Assembly: GCF_022095615.2 (NCBI RefSeq)
Contig: NZ_CP155560.1
Span: 62,001-126,000, forward strand
Reading direction: 5' to 3'
DNA length: 64,000 bases
Source: Bacillus thuringiensis
Lineage (GTDB): Bacteria; Bacillota; Bacilli; Bacillales; Bacillaceae_G
Position numbers and translations under genes: made by a program. The notes below the pieces were generated by a model, which was not told the origin of the DNA, did no database searches, and saw only the letters and a program-made list of their open reading frames with translations. Of this stretch, positions 1-8,859 are shown piece after piece (the stretch's first letter is position 1; every line of letters starts with the position of its first letter).

Positions 1-93
1 ATCGTGTTTGCAAGCAATTTTAGAGCTGTCACAGGATGGATATCTACGAATAATAAAGCTGTTAGAAATATAATAAAGTTCTTTAAAAAATAA
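1..93 (+). CDS. C-terminal end of an unidentified protein (cut by window edge)
   Basis: The first frame is open from base 1 to a TAA at 91-93 and encodes 30 residues ending in a lysine-rich tail (KFFKK). It is followed after about 10 bases by a hairpin with a T-rich run, which supports a genuine gene end. The visible part has no motif I recognise, so no function is offered. Confidence 0.5.
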   Translation: MVFASNFRAVTGWISTNNKAVRNIIKFFKK

Positions 94-103
94 AATAGTT
101 GTT

Positions 104-150
104 TAAAAAGAGGGGTGAAATTGGGGTTTTATGCCCCTTTTTATTTTTTC
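104..150 (+). terminator. Rho-independent terminator of the edge gene
   Basis: An AAAGAGGGG arm near 107-115 pairs with CCCCTTTTT near 133-142 (one G-U pair) and is followed by a T-rich stretch. It lies just after the stop codon of the partial gene. Confidence 0.6.
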
Positions 151-442
151 CCTGTATAATATAAATATAAGTATATTCCAAAATTTGATTTTGAATAGAT
201 AGGAAATCTCTTAGAAAAGAATTATAAGGATAGAGTATTTATCATCTATACAAAGTAAAAATAGTCATTTATTAAATAGAGGTATTTATTATAGATAATC
301 GTACGTTGTCTACTCTTATGGTTATGAATATGTGCGTATAAAATATTTCTCTCAAAGTGATAAGGAATGGGCAAATCGGATAAAGAAGTATTTTTAATAA
401 TTGTAATTTCTATTAATAAAAGATTTAAGGAGAGTTAAAAAA
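151..442. other. Intergenic stretch with a short decayed coding tail
   Basis: No intact gene is visible. At 299-397 the plus strand has an open frame without a start codon, ending YFSQSDKEWANRIKKYF and a TAA. It reads like the C-terminal scrap of an older gene, possibly one displaced when the downstream cassette arrived. This is inference only; no family was recognised. The ribosome site of the next gene (AAGGAGA, 427-433) lies at the right edge. Confidence 0.3.
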
Positions 443-1645
443 TTGATTAATGTAAAAATATATCCTGCTGAAAATGGAGATTGTTTTTTGATTTCTTTAG
501 GGGAAGAAAGTCGTAAACATATATTAATTGATTGTGGATATGCAGATACATACCATAACTATTTGAAAGAGGATTTAAAAGAGTTAAAAAAGCTAGGTGA
601 AAAAATAAACTTATTTATTGTAACACATATTGATGAGGATCATATATTGGGTGCTATTGCGTTTATTGAAGAAAATAATGAGTCCGAAATTATAGAAATA
701 GAAGAAGTTTGGTATAACTGTTATCGTCATTTACAGATAGATAAAAATCAAGGGCCTCTAAGTGAGAAAGAAATGAGGATATTGCAAAGAGAAATTGCAT
801 TAGGAGAATCATATATAAAGAGAGAGTCATTTAGTGAGATTGATAAGTCTGAAGTAAGTATAAAACAAGGTTCTACCTTAGGAGCTCTAATATTAAAAGG
901 TGGATATAAGTGGAATAGTAGTTTCAAAGGGAAAGCCGTATCACAAGATAATGTTGAAATAGTTGAATTGGGAGATGTATCTATTAATATACTTTCGCCT
1001 AATAATGAAAAATTAGAGAAATTGAAGACAAAGTGGTTAAAAGAACTTACAAATAAAAAGTGGAATTTTAACATTACAGAAGATAAATTATTTGACGATG
1101 CTTTTGAGTTTATGTTGTTAATGTATGAAGAATTACAGATTGATAAAACAGAAGTTTCTTCAGAAGAAATTTCAACTATTGAATCAGTACAAAAACTTAT
1201 TCAAAGGAAAGGAAATCTTGATAATTCTCCAACAAATGGATCTTCGATAGCTATTTGTATTAATTATAGGGAAAGGAATCTACTGTTTTTAGGCGACGCG
1301 CATCCAGATATTTTATATAAAAATATATGTAATTTAGGGATTGAAAAATTTGATTTGGTAAAAGTTCCTCATCATGGAAGCAGTAAGAACATGACGCTGG
1401 AGTTATCAGGGGTATTAAAAAGTGATAAATTTTTAATTTCTACTAGTGGTAATAAACATACACATCCAGATTTAGAATCTTTAGCAAAACTTATCTATAT
1501 GAATCAGGACATAAATAAAGAATTTTATTTTAACTACGAAACTAAAGCATCTAAGTGGATTAGTACAGAAGAAATGAAGAGAAGCTTTAATTTAGAGGTA
1601 GTTGAAGGAAATAGTTCAGTATCCTTAAATGTAGTTGTAGATTAG
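443..1645 (+). CDS. Metallo-beta-lactamase-fold hydrolase of a STAND defence cassette
   Basis: The 400-residue protein starts at TTG 443, placed by an AAGGAGA ribosome site ten bases upstream. The metal-binding motif THIDEDH sits at residues 61-67, followed by later MBL-fold motifs FLGDAHPD (about 281) and VPHHGSS (about 309), an arrangement like ComEC/Rec2-type MBL proteins. No signal peptide or membrane segment is visible, so it is probably cytoplasmic. The stop codon is 11 bases from the next start, implying an operon with the trypsin-NACHT gene. MBL proteins paired with trypsin and STAND ATPases are a known feature of type 1 AVAST (Avs) anti-phage systems. Substrate is unknown; a role in processing a signal or nucleic acid is inference. 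Confidence 0.82.
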   Translation: MINVKIYPAENGDCFLISLGEESRKHILIDCGYADTYHNYLKEDLKELKKLGEKINLFIVTHIDEDHILGAIAFIEENNESEIIEIEEVWYNCYRHLQIDKNQGPLSEKEMRILQREIALGESYIKRESFSEIDKSEVSIKQGSTLGALILKGGYKWNSSFKGKAVSQDNVEIVELGDVSINILSPNNEKLEKLKTKWLKELTNKKWNFNITEDKLFDDAFEFMLLMYEELQIDKTEVSSEEISTIESVQKLIQRKGNLDNSPTNGSSIAICINYRERNLLFLGDAHPDILYKNICNLGIEKFDLVKVPHHGSSKNMTLELSGVLKSDKFLISTSGNKHTHPDLESLAKLIYMNQDINKEFYFNYETKASKWISTEEMKRSFNLEVVEGNSSVSLNVVVD

Positions 1646-1656
1646 GAGAGATAATA

Positions 1657-4600
1657 ATGGATTTTTCATCTAGAGTGTCTATACCAAGAATTGATTGTGG
1701 TAATCTAACTTCAAGTGGTTTTTTAGTTTCAAATGATAAGGTTATTACAGCGTTACATGCCATAAAACCTTATTTACAAAAAGAAGTTGGAGTGATTAAA
1801 GTAACTTTTATTAATGAGCAAGGGGTAGAAACAGTATTTAACGCAGAACCTTTATTGGATGTAGATGGTTGGGAAGAATATGAAATTATTTGCTTGCAAC
1901 TAAATCAGCAAGTTAATAATATTGAAATTATTAAGTGTATAGATTATAGGTTTTATTCTACAACTGAGTCCCTTACTTATGGTTATCCAGCTGTTGCGAA
2001 AGAAAAGGGTACATCAATAGATTTAGAAATCCGAAACGAGTTTAAAGATGTAGACATTGATTATGGCTCTAATTTAGATATTAAGGTGAAATCGGATTCT
2101 ATTAAAGATTATAGTGGTTGCTCAGGAGGACCACTACTCCACAATAATCAAGCAGTAGCAGTTATGTTAGAACAAATAAGTGAAAGCAAAGAGGCGAGTA
2201 GGCTGTGTGCAGTAAGTCTCTATATTTATAGGGAATACTTAAATTTAATAGGGATTCCACTTATCACAAAGAAACATGAGTCAGAGTACGAAGAATACAT
2301 CTTATCTTTAAAATACACATTACAACAACAATTGGAAAATAATTTAAAGAGAAATATAGAGGAAAATAAAGTTAATCCTTTAGGTTTCTCTATATCTGTT
2401 CAACCTAAAAACGCTGGTAAAGGAGATATCAGTTTCAATAAAGTTTTAGAAGATGATCAATCTGTTATGATTTTGTCAAAACCAGGTGGCGGAAAAACAT
2501 ACTTATTACATATGCTCATGTTAGATATTATAGAAAATCCACAGATTTCTATTGGTAAGATACCAATCTATTTAAAGGCTAAAGAATGGTATAGAGGATA
2601 TGAAAATATTGTAGAAGGGATAAGAAAAGAATTAGAGTATTATTCACCAAATATCAATGATGAGCAAATAATTGAGAATTTAAAAGTGGGTAAATATATT
2701 TTACTTATAGATGGATTAGATGAAGTAATTAATGAAAAAGACCTGTTCATCAGAGAAATACGTAGAGTATTTCAATTTGACAAGACAAAGATTATTATGA
2801 CTTGTCGTCAGCAAAACTATCATAATGAATTTCACAAAATGTTGACAGAGTATAACCTAAAGGCTTTATCTGATACACAGATTCAAGAATATATTGAAGC
2901 TGTATTTGGAGAAAGCGTTCATTATGGTTATATTCATGAATTAAAAAAACAATTAAAAGATTTAATTGAGAATCCGTTATTTCTTTATATGACTGCTCAC
3001 ATTATGAAAGATATGACTAATAAAGTCATACCTAAAAATAAATCTGAGTTATATGAGATGTTTATATCTTATATTATGCAAGAAAGATTATTAAAAGATG
3101 GAACATATCTAGAAATGGCTTTTGAATTTGATATTAAAGAAGAAATTTTAATGGAATTTGCTTATTTGAATTTTAGAGAAAAAAATAACTCGGTAAAGCT
3201 TAGAAATATAGTAGGTAATCGAATTGAGGGGCAAGAGAGTTTAAATTTAATAAAGAAAGAGTTGTTACAAACAGGAGTTCTTTTGGAAGAAAGAAATCGC
3301 ATAGAGTTTTTCCATCCTTCAATAGAAGAATATTTTGTAGCTCTTAAACTTTCTAGACTTCCTGAAGAAGAAATTTTGAAATTTATTGAAATGAATTATT
3401 TAAATGAAAGCTATTATGAAGTATTTAAATTTACATCGGGTCTTTTAAGAAATTCTAAGCAACAAAATATAGTTCTAGATACATTAGAAACAAAAGATAT
3501 TTACTTATATAGGAAATGTTTAGAATCAAGATTTAACTTTAATGCCCAGTTGGACGAGATTTGGAGTAAAGATTACTTAGAAAAGTATTTTTTACAGATG
3601 CGAAAAAGTTATTTGAATATTATAGATAACTTTTTTGAGAATATAAAAAGTGAATTTTACCCCTGGAATGAAGGAGAAGGAACGTACGACAATGATAAAG
3701 TTGCTATTATAGGAGCTTTGGATAGAACTAAATTAACCCTAAGTATTGAAATAGTAAGAAATGATATAGATGAAAGAACAATCATAGTGAGTGAAGAAGT
3801 AGGAACAGCTACAATGACATATCAAGATGATGAAGGAAATACTATAAGTACACCCATAATATCTTTACATTCATCTAATCATTGGTATTTTAATCTTCAA
3901 CAAACCGACTTTGGGTTAGATTCGGCAAGAGAAGTTGCACTTTATATTATAAAAAAACAATTACAAGAATTAATTGAAAAACAAAAGTTATTTGAGTATG
4001 AATCTCCGGAATCTTTAGTATCGTGTATTGAATATTTTCTAAAACGTTTACCATTTCAATATTTTTCTATAAGAGATGAAAATGGGAATTTGAACAGGGT
4101 TAGTTTAAGCAAACACCCTATCGAACTTATTCTTAATGTTTTATTGTATAACGACAATATTTTTAAATATATTCAACAAAGTCATTCAAACTATGAATTT
4201 ATGAAAGGTATTTTATTAGGTTTCTTTAAATTAGTAGATCAAAGAATAAGCTTTAAAGAGTACTTGTTACTTCAATCAGATATTGACCCTAATGAAAATA
4301 CTTATTATTTTTTAGATTTATGGAGTGATGATAGAATTAAAGAAAGATTGACACAGTTTTTTGAATTCTATCAAAAAGCATATAGAGAGTTAATAGAGAA
4401 ATGTTTTATTTCAATTCAGCAGCACATGAGATTATATGCAGCAGGTCCCGTTAGATTTGAAATCGGTCTGGAAAAATCAGAAAAAAAATATAGTGGAATA
4501 AGTATTGAATGGCTTCCTGTAGGAAAATTGAGCGAAGCAACACCAATTTTAAAAGAAGAAAAAGCCACTTGGAATAATGATTTTGATTTCGAGAAAAAGA

Positions 4601-4770
4601 TAGCAAAAATTGACCAAGAACTTTTAAAGTTTAATCGAAAGTTAGTAGGTGGGCATTCATTACAAACTTCAGCACTTGACTCATATCTTTTAGATGACCG
4701 AAAGTTAAGAACTATGGTCTATGATGAAATAAAAAAAGAGTTAAAATATGTTCTAGGGGATTTTAAATAA
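1657..4770 (+). CDS. Trypsin-like protease fused to a NACHT (STAND) ATPase
   Basis: This 1037-residue protein has an N-terminal trypsin-like domain (about 1-200) with TALHA (His34) and GCSGGP (Ser156). A NACHT module follows, with Walker A SKPGGGKT at 274-281 and Walker B ILLIDGLDEV near 347-356, then a helical region and a C-terminal half (about 640-1037) without recognisable LRR or TPR repeats. STAND proteins sense a ligand, oligomerise with ATP and switch on an effector; in bacteria they commonly act against phage. The expected catalytic Asp of the protease appears to be Glu76 in a by-eye alignment. Start ATG has a clear GGAGAG site. It lies between the MBL and PLD genes; the C-terminal half is the likely sensor, by inference. 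Confidence 0.85.
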   Translation: MDFSSRVSIPRIDCGNLTSSGFLVSNDKVITALHAIKPYLQKEVGVIKVTFINEQGVETVFNAEPLLDVDGWEEYEIICLQLNQQVNNIEIIKCIDYRFYSTTESLTYGYPAVAKEKGTSIDLEIRNEFKDVDIDYGSNLDIKVKSDSIKDYSGCSGGPLLHNNQAVAVMLEQISESKEASRLCAVSLYIYREYLNLIGIPLITKKHESEYEEYILSLKYTLQQQLENNLKRNIEENKVNPLGFSISVQPKNAGKGDISFNKVLEDDQSVMILSKPGGGKTYLLHMLMLDIIENPQISIGKIPIYLKAKEWYRGYENIVEGIRKELEYYSPNINDEQIIENLKVGKYILLIDGLDEVINEKDLFIREIRRVFQFDKTKIIMTCRQQNYHNEFHKMLTEYNLKALSDTQIQEYIEAVFGESVHYGYIHELKKQLKDLIENPLFLYMTAHIMKDMTNKVIPKNKSELYEMFISYIMQERLLKDGTYLEMAFEFDIKEEILMEFAYLNFREKNNSVKLRNIVGNRIEGQESLNLIKKELLQTGVLLEERNRIEFFHPSIEEYFVALKLSRLPEEEILKFIEMNYLNESYYEVFKFTSGLLRNSKQQNIVLDTLETKDIYLYRKCLESRFNFNAQLDEIWSKDYLEKYFLQMRKSYLNIIDNFFENIKSEFYPWNEGEGTYDNDKVAIIGALDRTKLTLSIEIVRNDIDERTIIVSEEVGTATMTYQDDEGNTISTPIISLHSSNHWYFNLQQTDFGLDSAREVALYIIKKQLQELIEKQKLFEYESPESLVSCIEYFLKRLPFQYFSIRDENGNLNRVSLSKHPIELILNVLLYNDNIFKYIQQSHSNYEFMKGILLGFFKLVDQRISFKEYLLLQSDIDPNENTYYFLDLWSDDRIKERLTQFFEFYQKAYRELIEKCFISIQQHMRLYAAGPVRFEIGLEKSEKKYSGISIEWLPVGKLSEATPILKEEKATWNNDFDFEKKIAKIDQELLKFNRKLVGGHSLQTSALDSYLLDDRKLRTMVYDEIKKELKYVLGDFK

Positions 4771-4828
4771 TTTTTTTTAAGAAGTACTTTCGTTATAACT
4801 ACAAAAATTATGTATTAGGATTGTTTCT

Positions 4829-5581
4829 ATGAATGAATCCCAGTTTTTGCAAACTATGGTTCAAACATTAAAATGGGAGGGAGATGAATATAGCGATAAA
4901 GATAAGATGTTAAGTATTTTAAGATATTCTGAAATTGATTTTGAAAGAACTACAAGTTTTACAAGAAAAACATATCAATGCTATGAAGATATAGCAATTA
5001 GAGTGAAAATTCCATTGTTAAAAGAAGCAAAAGAAACCTTAGGTTCTTTTGAAAAGCTAGTGAAATATATTTATCGAGAAACAGAAGAGTACAATCTAAG
5101 AAACGTTATTATAAAACCAAAACCTGTTGAAAATGAAGAAATTGATATCGTAAGTCATACGGCGGAATTTGATCAAATTAAAGAAGAAATTATCCAAGGA
5201 ATACGCATAGCTAAGTACAGTATCTGGGTATGTGTGGCATGGTTTACAGATAGAGATATATATAATGAACTTGTACAGAAGAAAAAAGAGGGTATTCAAG
5301 TTAGAGTTATCACTACCAATGATAGGAATAATCTGCGACTTAAAGAAGAATTAATTAAGGAGTTTAATGCCTTCTTTGTAGATGGATTTGGCGCTTATGG
5401 GTATAATCTAGTGCATAATAAATTTTGTATAGTTGATTTCGAGTTTGTAATGCATGGATCATATAATTGGTCTTATGCAGCATCATATAATGATGAGACC
5501 TGGGTTACGTCGATAGATAAAGAATTTGTTTCTAGGTTTGCTGAGGAGTTTAAAAAACTATATCTTAAATATGATATTTAA
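4829..5581 (+). CDS. PLD-family nuclease, probable effector of the cassette
   Basis: The 250-residue protein has one phospholipase-D-type HKD motif near its C-terminus: His196, Lys198, Asp203, then Gly-Ser at 210-211 and Asn213. Single-HKD proteins usually dimerise to build one active site, and many are nucleases. Residues 1-100 form a separate domain with no motif I can name; by position it could be an adaptor that couples the enzyme to the NACHT protein, like effector-associated domains in other conflict systems. The gene begins 58 bases after the NACHT gene and ends before a strong terminator, consistent with one transcript. Effector function is inference. Confidence 0.75.
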   Translation: MNESQFLQTMVQTLKWEGDEYSDKDKMLSILRYSEIDFERTTSFTRKTYQCYEDIAIRVKIPLLKEAKETLGSFEKLVKYIYRETEEYNLRNVIIKPKPVENEEIDIVSHTAEFDQIKEEIIQGIRIAKYSIWVCVAWFTDRDIYNELVQKKKEGIQVRVITTNDRNNLRLKEELIKEFNAFFVDGFGAYGYNLVHNKFCIVDFEFVMHGSYNWSYAASYNDETWVTSIDKEFVSRFAEEFKKLYLKYDI

Positions 5582-5650
5582 AATTAACAAAAATATCTCG
5601 AAATTAAGGGAAAAATTTTATTATCCTTATGCAACAATAAAATAAGCTAT

Positions 5651-5695
5651 AAAACAGATGTTGAGAAGAAAAATTATTAACATCTGTTTTATGGT
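5651..5695 (+). terminator. Terminator of the MBL/NACHT/PLD cassette
   Basis: Perfect 12-bp arms AAAACAGATGTT and AACATCTGTTTT at 5651-5662 and 5679-5690, about 70 bases after the PLD stop codon. The 3' arm itself ends in four T. Confidence 0.7.
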
Positions 5696-5767
5696 CAAAA
5701 ATAATAGGTACATTGTTCTGACTTTTACTATATTTGTTTTTAAGGTTAAACAGAGGGGGGATAAAAC

Positions 5768-6538
5768 ATGTCCTTAGAAAAAAAGAAAAAAGGTTGGTAT
5801 TTAGAAATAAAATATAAAGAACATGGGCAGGGAACTTTAAAAAAAACTTACGATAATTACAGTGTTAGTAAAGAAGTAGCGAGTCGGTTTATCAAAGATA
5901 CTGAGAAAGTGACAAGTAAAGCGTTAAAATTAGCAATTAAAGAAGGTATTTTTCATAAGGTAAGTGATCCTAAAAATATAATTGTACATTTAAATAATTA
6001 TGAGAAAGGTGTAATAAAAAGCCGTTACGAAATGGTTTTCAATGACGTAGCTAATGGATTAGTTGGTTGTTACAAAGGTTGGGAATATTATACAATAGAT
6101 GAAGGAGGGAATGCTGAACCTTTCGAATATAGTTACTCACCGATTAAAGTTTTCGTATTACCAATTATTTTCTTGATTTTATTATGTTTATTATTTCTTT
6201 CAAACTTTATGGATATTTCATTAAATGACACATTTAAAATAATTTATACATTCTTAGCATTTTATTTAATGCTAGTTTACTCGGTTATGCTTTTGTTAAA
6301 TAAGGATATAGCGAAAAATCATTTTGTAAAGGGAAAATTCAATTTACTTTTTATTGCAACTCTTATCTTTGAATCTCCTTACTGGGTGGCTACTTTAATA
6401 TCGATTCATAAAATTAGTAGTATAAATGGTGAATTGAACTATGGTATATTCTCAATTTTATGTGTAGCTTCATTTATTTTTCTTATATTAAAATTTGCTT
6501 TATCAATGGCATTAGAAAACGAAAAAATGAAAGTTTAA
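5768..6538 (+). CDS. Uncharacterised membrane protein with a soluble N-terminal half
   Basis: The 256-residue product has a GAGGGGGG ribosome site and ATG start. Residues 1-125 are hydrophilic and lysine-rich; residues about 127-250 carry four hydrophobic segments (around 127-147, 155-175, 188-208, 224-247). I do not recognise the family. It lies after the defence cassette's terminator and appears to have its own promoter region, so a link to that cassette is only positional. An immunity or signalling role cannot be argued from the sequence. Confidence 0.6.
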   Translation: MSLEKKKKGWYLEIKYKEHGQGTLKKTYDNYSVSKEVASRFIKDTEKVTSKALKLAIKEGIFHKVSDPKNIIVHLNNYEKGVIKSRYEMVFNDVANGLVGCYKGWEYYTIDEGGNAEPFEYSYSPIKVFVLPIIFLILLCLLFLSNFMDISLNDTFKIIYTFLAFYLMLVYSVMLLLNKDIAKNHFVKGKFNLLFIATLIFESPYWVATLISIHKISSINGELNYGIFSILCVASFIFLILKFALSMALENEKMKV

Positions 6539-6763
6539 CTGATAATGACGTGGCACTTCATGTGTTGCGTTTTTAATTTTATTGTATAAAGGATGAAATT
6601 ATGATTTTATTGATTCTACTCTTCTTGTTATAAACCCTCTTTAGGGTGATGTTTGATTATTCAGCTCTCGAAAATTAACAACTTTATTATTCCTGCATAA
6701 TGGATACACTCTTACTTTCACTAAGTCCTTCGCATAGCTCAATGGTTTATTATCAGAAGAAAC

Positions 6764-7345
6764 TTGGATTCTTACAGCAACATCATAAGAATGATTGCTA
6801 TTAAAATTGATGCCGATTATTCTTTCCCAATACCAATCAAAACGAACGATGTTATGACGCTGGGAATGAATGCATATAGAATGGAGGCCCTTCAGGCAAA
6901 AGGTGGAGCTTTAGAGGGGCGTAAGTTTGAACAAATTTGGTCATCTAAACAAGAGAATGCATTCGGGGAAACTGGTGGAACCATTCGTAACCTTGCTATT
7001 ACATATTTAAAAGAGGTAAAGAATGGTGTATACACACCAAAAGTTATGCATAATTGGAAAATTACTGGCGTGAATACACATTCTTCAGAGCATAAGGCTG
7101 TAGTGGATTTGGTGAATAAAGGGATTTTAGAAATTCCAAAAACTGAAGATGGAAAATATACAAATATAGCCTCTATAAATACTAAAGATTTAATTACAAA
7201 AGAAGAGATTGTAGCACTCTCACAAAAATCAAATATTAATCCAAATCAGTTTAAGCATATAAAAACGAAAGGTGAATTTTACAAAAAACTTAGTAGAATT
7301 GTAAAAAAATACAAGAAACATGACTCTGGTGCAAAAAAGTTATAA
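6764..7345 (+). CDS. Uncharacterised 193-residue protein, possibly N-terminally truncated
   Basis: The frame opens at TTG 6764 without a convincing ribosome site, and no ATG lies upstream before the in-frame stop at 6722. Protein-like sequence runs from the first residues, which suggests the real N-terminus is missing. The body contains a Gly-rich segment (GGALEGRKF) and a Lys-rich C-terminus (KKYKKHDSGAKKL). No known domain was recognised. A strong terminator follows 25 bases after the stop. It may be a remnant of a longer gene in this accessory region. Confidence 0.45.
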   Translation: MDSYSNIIRMIAIKIDADYSFPIPIKTNDVMTLGMNAYRMEALQAKGGALEGRKFEQIWSSKQENAFGETGGTIRNLAITYLKEVKNGVYTPKVMHNWKITGVNTHSSEHKAVVDLVNKGILEIPKTEDGKYTNIASINTKDLITKEEIVALSQKSNINPNQFKHIKTKGEFYKKLSRIVKKYKKHDSGAKKL

Positions 7346-7365
7346 CTAGAAGTTTAAATATATAC

Positions 7366-7412
7366 GCAAAAAAGAGCACTCCTATACATGGCGAAAGGAT
7401 GCTCTTTTTTAT
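7366..7412 (+). terminator. Rho-independent terminator
   Basis: AAAAAAGAGCA pairs with TGCTCTTTTTT, extended by TCCT/AGGA inside the loop, and ends in six T. Confidence 0.75.
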
Positions 7413-7588
7413 GTAAAGAAAATCTTGTCTACGTTTAGTCTATCACCCTACGCACAATTATAGTAACGTGAATAGCCCGAAACAAATCTGTTTCGGACTG
7501 GGGGATCAATATTTTATCCACTTTATTTAACTTTTTTGTATTTGTAGTATGAATTTTCTGATTTTTTAAGTGAGAAAACTGGATTACG

Positions 7589-7747
7589 TTAATTAATAGA
7601 TACTCCACCAGAGACATTCAGTTTTGTTGGTGCAGGCGTATCTCCACCATTAAATGAAGAGTGTTGTGATACATTTAAACTAATCATGCTACATGCTAAT
7701 GTACTTACTATTATCGTACTGAATAACAATTTTTTTATTTTTTTCAT
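7589..7747 (-). CDS. phr: Phr-type secreted signalling peptide precursor (52 residues)
   Basis: The reading frame starts at ATG (complement of 7745-7747), overlapping the rap stop codon as TAATG, and encodes 52 residues. It begins MKKIKKLLFSTIIV, a positively charged then hydrophobic export signal, and has a hydrophilic C-terminal half (around HSSFNGGDTPAPTKLNVSGG). This size, layout and translational overlap with a Rap gene are typical of Phr precursors, which are exported, cleaved to a short peptide and re-imported to inhibit their Rap partner. The mature peptide cannot be fixed by eye. The gene is short and easily missed. Confidence 0.8.
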   Translation of the reverse strand: MKKIKKLLFSTIIVSTLACSMISLNVSQHSSFNGGDTPAPTKLNVSGGVSIN

Positions 7748-8847
7748 TACTTTAACGCTCCTTTTCTTAAATGTTTCTTATCAGCATGATTGCTAATATA
7801 GAAATACTCACTCGCTTTAACATGATTATTTGCTTCGTAAAATTGCAGTGCTAAAATCTCTGCATATTCTTTAACACAATCCCACATTTCCTCTTTTTCA
7901 AAATAAGAAATGGCATCAGTAACTACTTTTTCTAGTTTAATTCTAGGCAGTTCTGTGATTAGTTCATTTAAAACTGCGAAACGGTGTATATATTCTTCAT
8001 TTCCTGACTCGTTTGAATATTTCATTCCTTGCTCGATATATGCTCTTGCTGTTTCAACGCCTTCTAACTTATAATATGCTCTTGCTAAGACAAATAATGC
8101 TTTAAAATGGTTCGGTATGGTATTTATAATTTCAGAACTCTGTCTAATCGCCAATGGATATAAATCTTGAATATTATATAACCAGCCTAAATTGGATCGT
8201 ACTCGTAATAATAATTGTTCTTCATCATACTTCTTAAAAACATCAATAACCATATTGAGACATTCTTCCGCTCTTTCAAATTCTCTTAAATCTATACAAG
8301 CCAGTCCATATACATTGTCGCATAAAGCAATATTAATTTTATAGCCTACATGATTGAAGTATATTTCTTTGGCTTTTACTGCATGTTGAATTGCTTCAAA
8401 GGGTTGATAAGATTGATAACAGTATGTTGAAAATCTATACTCAAACTCAGCTTTTTCAATTTCGTCAGGTATATCTTTTAAAAGTCCTTCCGCCTTTTCA
8501 TAGTGTGTTTTTGCCTCAGTATAATTTGCTATAATTGTAGAGTGGATTGCCTTAAAGAAATTATAATAGTAAGCTAAAAATGAAAATTCATCTTTAATAT
8601 GAGGTAGTTTTTCTATTTGATTAAAAGAATCTTTTGTAATACTCATTCCATCTACCAAAACTTTATATCTAAAATTCAGTAGGGAATAATAGAATGATAC
8701 ATATTGGTCTGTTTCTATTCCTTTTAAACTTTCTTTTACTTTTAGAAATGTTTGTTTCGCTTCTACTACATGATATAAACGAATTTCTTCATACCATTCA
8801 TGTAATAATTCCATCAATTGTTTATTACTTTTTTCTTGAACAGTCAT
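7747..8847 (-). CDS. rap: Rap-family response-regulator aspartate phosphatase or regulator
   Basis: About 366 residues when started at the second ATG (8847), which has GGGGGAT four bases away; an in-frame ATG at 8859 would add four residues but lacks spacing. The protein is an all-helical TPR array with an N-terminal helical bundle (EWYEEIRLYHVVEAKQTF), matching Rap proteins in length (RapA is about 380). There is no DNA-binding domain, which separates it from PlcR and NprR. Raps bind Spo0F or ComA-type regulators and are inhibited by their Phr peptide; the Phr gene overlaps its stop. The actual target here is not deducible. Confidence 0.88.
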   Translation of the reverse strand: MTVQEKSNKQLMELLHEWYEEIRLYHVVEAKQTFLKVKESLKGIETDQYVSFYYSLLNFRYKVLVDGMSITKDSFNQIEKLPHIKDEFSFLAYYYNFFKAIHSTIIANYTEAKTHYEKAEGLLKDIPDEIEKAEFEYRFSTYCYQSYQPFEAIQHAVKAKEIYFNHVGYKINIALCDNVYGLACIDLREFERAEECLNMVIDVFKKYDEEQLLLRVRSNLGWLYNIQDLYPLAIRQSSEIINTIPNHFKALFVLARAYYKLEGVETARAYIEQGMKYSNESGNEEYIHRFAVLNELITELPRIKLEKVVTDAISYFEKEEMWDCVKEYAEILALQFYEANNHVKASEYFYISNHADKKHLRKGALK

Positions 8848-8859
8848 AATATCCCCCAT

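Noticed and set aside
6590..6640. Ten-codon hydrophobic frame with a ribosome site after the 256-residue membrane protein
   Set aside because: Too short and low-complexity (MILLILLFLL) to support as a gene.
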